Below, in pieces: positions 59,780 through 64,000 of a stretch of 64,000 bases of DNA. The stretch is taken from positions 3,534,001 to 3,598,000 of the forward strand of contig NZ_CP019304.1 of NCBI RefSeq assembly GCF_001969265.1. The letters run 5' to 3'. The position numbers and the translations under genes are program-made. The notes under the pieces are model-generated. The model did no database searches and was not told the origin of the DNA. It worked only from the letters and a program-made list of their open reading frames with translations. Source of the stretch: Arthrobacter sp. QXT-31. Lineage in GTDB: Bacteria > Actinomycetota > Actinomycetes > Actinomycetales > Micrococcaceae. Each line of letters starts with the position of its first letter. Within the stretch, counting starts at the first letter, position 1.

Positions 59780-60721
59780 GTGACCGATACCCGCTATCTG
59801 GTGCACGGGGTCTTTTGGGATGGGCCACCGGCCATATCCACAACGTCCGACGGCGGCCGGCCGGTTTTGCGCCTCCAGCACCTTTCCGGGGCGTTCAGTG
59901 AGACGGCGCTCGACGCCGGCACCCGCCTCGGGTTCCGGGTGACGGACCGGGTCAAGCACTGCCTGGGCCACACCAGGGTTTTCTCCGCGGCCGAGCGCCG
60001 GCACGTTTCCTGCCCGGACAGTGGCCCCGCGGTCCACGGCAGCCAGTGCGGCACCTGCCGGCTGGCAGACGATACCCGGCTGATCCACGACTTCCACCGC
60101 GGCGGACGGGTCCCGGCCGGCCTGCGGGACTACCTGATGCAGCCGCACTGGCTCTATGTGGCCACGTTCGCCAACGGTGCCAGCAAAATCGGCACAGCTT
60201 CCCAGCCGCGCAAATGGAACCGGCTGGCGGAGCAGGGTGCCGTCGTTGCCCGTTACGTGGCCCTGGCGGAGGACGGACGGGTCGTCCGCATCCTCGAGGA
60301 CCTGGCCACGAGCGGACTGGGGCTTTCCCAGCAGGTGCGCGGCGCGGCCAAGGCCGCAGCCCTGACGGACCCGCGTCCCGGCGTCGAGCTTAACCTCCTG
60401 AACCGCCGCCGGGCGGAAGACGTCCGCACCCTGCTGGCCAGCACCGCCGTCGGAGGTTTCGCCCCTGTGGATGAGCAGTGGATCCGCCCGGCGCAGGCCG
60501 CGCCGCTATGCACGGCCGCTGCCCGGCACGCATACCCGCACGGAATGGACGGCGGCAGCCACGGCTTTACCCTCGCGGCCCTCTGCGGCAGCTACGGGCT
60601 GGCCGGCCTGGACGGGACCGGGCTGGACTTCGTGGTGAACCTCGGGCTGCTCAAGGGACGGCTGGTGGAACCGGGGGAGTACAGCTCGGAGGTGCCGGCG
60701 GTCCAGGAAGCCCTTTTCTGA
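59780..60721 (+). CDS. DUF2797 family protein
   Basis: A 313-residue protein recognised as DUF2797 from CPDSGPAVHGSQCGTCRLAD (a Cys cluster, zinc-ribbon-like) and LMQPHWLYVATFANGASKIGTASQPRKWNRLAEQGAVVARYVA, a GIY-YIG-related core in which YVATF and K-x-G-x-A take the place of the usual motif. The family is actinobacterial with no known function. GTG 59780 has AGGAG six bases upstream. Confidence 0.82.
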   Translation: MTDTRYLVHGVFWDGPPAISTTSDGGRPVLRLQHLSGAFSETALDAGTRLGFRVTDRVKHCLGHTRVFSAAERRHVSCPDSGPAVHGSQCGTCRLADDTRLIHDFHRGGRVPAGLRDYLMQPHWLYVATFANGASKIGTASQPRKWNRLAEQGAVVARYVALAEDGRVVRILEDLATSGLGLSQQVRGAAKAAALTDPRPGVELNLLNRRRAEDVRTLLASTAVGGFAPVDEQWIRPAQAAPLCTAAARHAYPHGMDGGSHGFTLAALCGSYGLAGLDGTGLDFVVNLGLLKGRLVEPGEYSSEVPAVQEALF

Positions 60722-60755
60722 GGGTTCATTTCCGGGGCGTGCAGTCGCGACTGGG

Positions 60756-60761
60756 TAAACT
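60756..60761 (+). promoter_or_regulatory. -10 hexamer TAAACT, 6 nt before GTG 60768
   Basis: Reads TAAACT-GGACCG-GTG; there is no Shine-Dalgarno sequence. Confidence 0.55.
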
Positions 60762-60767
60762 GGACCG

Positions 60768-60992
60768 GTGCTGCACGAATTCTGGGTCACCGCACCCACG
60801 TCCTACAAAATCCTGGTCTTCACCGCGATGGGTCTCATCGCCGTCGGGCTCATCCTCACGGTGGCGGGTAACGCCACCGGCAACCCGGGCCTCATGACCG
60901 CCGCGTTGCCCGTCATCGGACTGGGGCTGGTGCTGCACATCGTCGGTCTGGTGGTCCGCGGTCAAAGTGTCCGGAAGAACATCCGGAAATAA
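60768..60992 (+). CDS. Small two-span membrane protein
   Basis: A 74-residue protein with hydrophobic segments at about 14-34 and 41-64 and a basic end (RGQSVRKNIRK), so both ends are likely cytoplasmic. I do not recognise the family with confidence. GTG start fixed by the leaderless hexamer. It lies upstream of the HadA-like gene. Confidence 0.75.
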   Translation: MLHEFWVTAPTSYKILVFTAMGLIAVGLILTVAGNATGNPGLMTAALPVIGLGLVLHIVGLVVRGQSVRKNIRK

Positions 60993-61024
60993 CGACACGA
61001 ATCCGGCCCCTACGCCGGCCCCGA

Positions 61025-61030
61025 TAGGCT
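61025..61030 (+). promoter_or_regulatory. -10 hexamer TAGGCT, 7 nt before ATG 61038
   Basis: Reads TAGGCT-TGAACCC-ATG. Confidence 0.5.
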
Positions 61031-61037
61031 TGAACCC

Positions 61038-61499
61038 ATGACTATCAATCCGGACCTGCAGGGGCGCAGCTACCCTGCCGCAGAGGTGTACGACGTCGGC
61101 CGCGAGAAAATCCGCGAGTTCGCCCGCGCCGTCAAGGCCACCCACCCCGCCCACTTCGATGTTGACGCCGCACAGGGCCTGGGCCATCCCGACCTGGTGG
61201 CACCGCCCACGTTTGCGATCATCATCGCCCAGCGCGCCGACGCCCAGCTGATCGAGGATCCGGAGGCCGGCATCGACTTCTCCCGCGTCGTCCACGCCGA
61301 CCAGCGCTTCACCCACCACCGCCCCATCTTTGCGGGGGACCGGCTCGTGGCCGAACTGCACGTTGACGGCGTCCGCGCCATGGGCGGCGGCGCGATGATC
61401 ACCACGCGCAGCGAGATTTTCGCCCTGACGGACGGGGACGGGCGCGAGCCGGTTTCCACCACCAAGTCATCCATCCTGGTCCGCGGAGAGGGACAGTAG
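61038..61499 (+). CDS. MaoC-like dehydratase, HadA/HadC-type subunit
   Basis: A 153-residue hot-dog-fold protein (FAS1-like N-terminal dehydratase domain). GRSYPAAEVYDVGREKIREFARAV, HPDLVAPPTFAIIIAQ and VVHADQRFTHHRPIFAGDRL match mycobacterial HadA/HadC, the non-catalytic substrate-binding partners. It is two bases upstream of the catalytic HadB-type gene, so they form a heterodimer. In non-mycolate Micrococcaceae the pair presumably serves another hydroxyacyl-thioester dehydration. Confidence 0.88.
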   Translation: MTINPDLQGRSYPAAEVYDVGREKIREFARAVKATHPAHFDVDAAQGLGHPDLVAPPTFAIIIAQRADAQLIEDPEAGIDFSRVVHADQRFTHHRPIFAGDRLVAELHVDGVRAMGGGAMITTRSEIFALTDGDGREPVSTTKSSILVRGEGQ

Positions 61500-61501
61500 C
61501 C

Positions 61502-61939
61502 ATGAGCCCCACATTCGAAGAACTCAGTGTCGGCCAGGAGATCGGCAGCCGCAGCATCGAGGTGACCCGGCAGGACCTGGTCAAGTACGCAGGCGCCTCG
61601 GGCGACTTCAACCCCATTCACTGGAACGAGGCCTTCGCCACGGGCGTCGAGCTGCCCGGCGTCATCGCCCACGGCATGTTCACCATGGGGGCCGCCGTGC
61701 AGCTGGTCAGCGACTGGGCCGGTGACCCGGCCGCCGTCGTCGACTACCAGACCCGCTTCACCAAGCCGGTGCTGGTCACGGACACCACGGGAACCGGCGC
61801 CGCCGGCGCCGTCATCGACGTCAGCGGAGCTGTCGGAGCGCTGGATGCCGAATCGCGGACCGCGCGCGTGGACCTCTCCGTCGTGTTCGACGGCCAGAAG
61901 GTCCTCATGAAGGCCCAGGCCCTCGTCCGGCTGGCGTGA
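61502..61939 (+). CDS. MaoC-family dehydratase, HadB-type catalytic subunit
   Basis: A 145-residue hydratase-2-type hot-dog protein. The catalytic motif is YAGASGDFNPIHWNEAFA (Asp-x-x-x-x-His), followed by LPGVIAHGMFTMG. Together with the HadA-like subunit it should dehydrate 3-hydroxyacyl thioesters. Starts two bases after the previous stop. Confidence 0.9.
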   Translation: MSPTFEELSVGQEIGSRSIEVTRQDLVKYAGASGDFNPIHWNEAFATGVELPGVIAHGMFTMGAAVQLVSDWAGDPAAVVDYQTRFTKPVLVTDTTGTGAAGAVIDVSGAVGALDAESRTARVDLSVVFDGQKVLMKAQALVRLA

Positions 61940-61970
61940 CCCCGACTTAGGGAGAGTTGCTTACTTTCGC

Positions 61971-61976
61971 TAGGGT
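61971..61976 (+). promoter_or_regulatory. -10 hexamer TAGGGT, 6 nt before GTG 61983
   Basis: Reads TAGGGT-GGATGG-GTG. Confidence 0.5.
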
Positions 61977-61982
61977 GGATGG

Positions 61983-63050
61983 GTGACCCCTCCAATGCTT
62001 TCCGAGCTGACCACCGCCGCCGTCGGCGGTCCCGCCGCCAACTACGTCGAGGCCCGCACCGAGGCCGAGATCATCGAGGCGGTGCGCGCCGCGGACGCGG
62101 CCGGGGAGCAGCTGCTGATCATCGGCGGGGGCTCCAACCTCCTGATTTCCGACGACGGGTTCCCCGGAACCGTCCTGAAGATCGCCTCGGAGGGGTTCAC
62201 CGTCAACGCCGAGGACTCCTGCGGGGGCGTATCCGTATTGGTCCAGGCCGGGCACAACTGGGACGCGCTGGTGGAACACGCCGTGCTCCACGCCTGGTCC
62301 GGCATCGAGGCCCTGTCCGGGATCCCCGGTGCCACCGGAGCCACCCCCGTGCAGAACGTCGGCGCCTACGGCTCGGACGTCTCGCAGACCATCGCCGCGG
62401 TCCGCACGTGGGACCGGGAGCGCAGCGCCGTGAGGACCTTCACGAACTCCGAGCTGAAGTTCGGGTACCGGGATTCGATCCTCAAGCAGACCACCGTCAA
62501 CGGCTCACCGCGCTACGTGGTGCTGACGGTCGAATTCCAGCTGCCGTTGGGCCGCATGAGCGCACCCATTCGGTACGCCGAGCTGGCGCGGGTCCTCGGT
62601 GTGGAGCAGGGGCAGCGCGCCTACTCGAACGACGTGCGCAGGGAGGTCCTGCGGCTGCGCGCGTCCAAGGGAATGGTGCTGGACCCCGCCGACCGCGACA
62701 CCTACTCCACGGGCTCGTTCTTCACGAATCCGATCGTCGCTGAGGAAGTGGCGGCGGGTCTTCCGGAATCCGCGCCCAGGTACCCGGGCGGCTCCGACGG
62801 CCAGGTCAAACTGTCCGCGGCCTGGCTGATTGACCACGCCGGCTTCGGCAAGGGCTTCGGGCTGGAGGACGGGAGTGTCTCCGGCGGCCGGGCGTCGCTG
62901 TCCACGAAGCACACGCTGGCCATCACCAACCGCGGCTCTGCCCGTGCGGCCGATATGGTGGCGATCGCGCGCGAGGTGCGTGCCGGCGTCGTCGGGCGTT
63001 TCGGGATTGAGCTGCACCCCGAACCGCTGCTGATCGGACTCACGCTCTAG
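61983..63050 (+). CDS. murB: UDP-N-acetylenolpyruvoylglucosamine reductase (MurB)
   Basis: A 355-residue FAD enzyme that reduces UDP-GlcNAc-enolpyruvate to UDP-MurNAc in peptidoglycan synthesis. LTTAAVGGPAANYVEARTEAEII, LIIGGGSNLLISDDGF (FAD loop), GIPGATGATPVQNVGAYGSDVSQ and TGSFFTNPIV (catalytic Ser) plus the terminal HPEP (Glu) are all present. Type I MurB length. The hadA-hadB-murB order is conserved in many actinobacteria. Confidence 0.96.
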   Translation: MTPPMLSELTTAAVGGPAANYVEARTEAEIIEAVRAADAAGEQLLIIGGGSNLLISDDGFPGTVLKIASEGFTVNAEDSCGGVSVLVQAGHNWDALVEHAVLHAWSGIEALSGIPGATGATPVQNVGAYGSDVSQTIAAVRTWDRERSAVRTFTNSELKFGYRDSILKQTTVNGSPRYVVLTVEFQLPLGRMSAPIRYAELARVLGVEQGQRAYSNDVRREVLRLRASKGMVLDPADRDTYSTGSFFTNPIVAEEVAAGLPESAPRYPGGSDGQVKLSAAWLIDHAGFGKGFGLEDGSVSGGRASLSTKHTLAITNRGSARAADMVAIAREVRAGVVGRFGIELHPEPLLIGLTL

Positions 63051-63090
63051 TACTGCTGTTTTTCCGGTTCTGCCCTGCTGCCGGGCGCCC

Positions 63091-63096
63091 TAGGAT
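63091..63096 (+). promoter_or_regulatory. -10 hexamer TAGGAT, 6 nt before ATG 63103
   Basis: Reads TAGGAT-GGGCAC-ATG, with the same GGGCAC spacer as at 34177 and 37725. Confidence 0.5.
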
Positions 63097-63102
63097 GGGC
63101 AC

Positions 63103-64000
63103 ATGGCGGCGGTGAAGACCCGGGTTTCAACCAAGGTGATGGGCCGGCTGAGGCTGGCGTCGCAGGGGCTGCTGGGATCCGGGTTCGACGGCCTGCCGGA
63201 GGCCGTCCGTGCGATGACCGCGATGCAGGCCCAGGACCTTCAGTCGGCGCTGTGGGCTGTAGGTGTCCGCGTTCCCGGTGCGGGCCTCAGCGACGTCCGC
63301 CGGGCCCTGGATGACGGGTCCGTCATCCGGTCGTGGCCGATGCGGGGCACACTGCACTTACTGGCTCCCGAGGACCTCCGCTGGATCCTGAACATCACCA
63401 CTGCCCGGATGGTGCAGAGCACGGCCGGCCGGCACCGGCAACTGGAAATCATCGGCCGCGACGTGGAGGTGTGCCGGGAGGCAGCGCTTGGCCTGGTGGA
63501 CGGTGGCCGGGCCGCCAGCCGCGAGGAGCTGTTTAGGGCCTTCGAGGCGGCCGGGCAGGCCACCAAGGCTCAGCGCGGGGTCCACCTGCTGTGGATGCTG
63601 TGCCAGAACGCCGTACTGGTGCCCGGTCCGCTGGACGGCAATCAGCAAAAGTTCGTTGGGTTTGACCACTGGATCACGTCCTCCCGTTACCTCGGCCGGG
63701 AAGAGGGCATCGCCGAGCTGCTCCTGAGGTACCTGCGCCGCCACGGACCCGCCACCCTGCGCGACTTCGCCTGGTGGTCCAGCATTCCGCTGACCGAGGT
63801 GCGGCGGGCCCTGCCTGCGGTCAGTGGCGGGCTGATGGAACTGGAGCATGAGGGAACCCAGTACTGGATGTCACCCGAGACCGCCTCCTTGCTGGACGCG
63901 GGCGTGCCGGGGCAGCGCACGCTTCTTGCGCTGCCGGGGTTCGACGAGTTCGTCCTCGGCTACACGGACCGCAGCATCGTGCTGCCGCCCGAGCACGCGC
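63103..64000 (+). CDS. AlkZ/YcaQ-like winged-helix DNA glycosylase (partial, 3' end outside)
   Basis: 299 residues are visible and the frame is open at the window edge. AMTAMQAQDLQSALWAVGVRVPG contains the QxQ motif of the AlkZ/HTH_42 family, followed by SVIRSWPMRGTLHLLAPEDLRWIL and, further on, FVGFDHWITSSRYLG and LALPGFDEFVLGYTDRS. AlkZ proteins unhook interstrand DNA crosslinks or remove alkylated bases; other QxQ members have narrower roles. Leaderless-type start. Confidence 0.85.
   Translation, partial: MAAVKTRVSTKVMGRLRLASQGLLGSGFDGLPEAVRAMTAMQAQDLQSALWAVGVRVPGAGLSDVRRALDDGSVIRSWPMRGTLHLLAPEDLRWILNITTARMVQSTAGRHRQLEIIGRDVEVCREAALGLVDGGRAASREELFRAFEAAGQATKAQRGVHLLWMLCQNAVLVPGPLDGNQQKFVGFDHWITSSRYLGREEGIAELLLRYLRRHGPATLRDFAWWSSIPLTEVRRALPAVSGGLMELEHEGTQYWMSPETASLLDAGVPGQRTLLALPGFDEFVLGYTDRSIVLPPEHA

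Overview
The window is GC-rich (roughly two thirds G+C) actinobacterial DNA. Its gene content (an HtpX/YajQ/trans-sulfuration set, a HadA-HadB-MurB block, a FurA-catalase pair), the GTG/TTG starts and the very frequent leaderless promoters point to a Micrococcaceae chromosome close to Arthrobacter or Pseudarthrobacter. This is inferred from protein recognition only; no database search was run. No rRNA, prophage, CRISPR array or replication origin was seen.

Layout. 1-6.3 kb: tail of an unknown gene, then a 1935-residue secreted animal-haem-peroxidase/RTX protein ending in five near-identical 50-residue repeats. 6.5-12.3 kb: an APC amino-acid permease, a DUF2461 protein, a polytopic envelope protein and a polysaccharide pyruvyl transferase. 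12.4-16.7 kb: a FurA-type regulator followed by a catalase gene broken by four single-base deletions, an MFS exporter and HtpX. 16.8-21.7 kb: housekeeping singles (GNAT, YajQ, tRNA-Tyr, a K+ channel, a LysM protein with a degenerate sortase-like domain, thioredoxin, an ABM-fold monooxygenase). 21.8-29.0 kb: acyl-CoA synthetase, AlkA-like glycosylase, VOC protein, cystathionine beta-synthase and gamma-synthase (trans-sulfuration), and a GT87 mannosyltransferase. 29.0-34.2 kb: an HxlR regulator/MFS pair, two SDRs (one of lower GC), a secreted DUF6454-like protein and an NTF2-like protein.

34.2-37.7 kb: an intact IS1182-type element lies exactly at the stop codon of a phospholipase-D-like gene. 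The NTF2-like and PLD genes on its two sides share a duplicated promoter and 5' end. 37.8-42.5 kb: a glutaryl-CoA-dehydrogenase-like gene, then a YgiB-like/YgiC-like (ATP-grasp amidoligase)/amino-acid-permease operon, the best candidate here for an under-described biosynthetic system. 42.7-47.4 kb: MOSC protein, DEAD-box RNA helicase with a long leader, tRNA-Thr, tRNA-Met, and a secreted HNH nuclease. 47.5-56.5 kb: DHFR-like and NAD-binding proteins, then a ROK-repressor-controlled alpha-glucoside operon (binding protein, two permeases, GH13 glucosidase) with a short upstream ORF, and an aldo/keto reductase. 56.5-64 kb: TauD-like dioxygenase with an orphan sulfonate-type binding protein, a CitE-like lyase, a DUF2797 protein, a small membrane protein, HadA/HadB-like dehydratases, MurB and the start of an AlkZ-like winged-helix glycosylase.

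Two global signals stand out. First, about twenty genes carry a -10-like hexamer (TANNNT) ending exactly six or seven bases before the start codon, so they are probably transcribed without a leader. Second, long palindromes sit at convergent gene ends; two of them share the same arm sequence, and a similar palindrome lies inside the coding sequence of an MFS gene.
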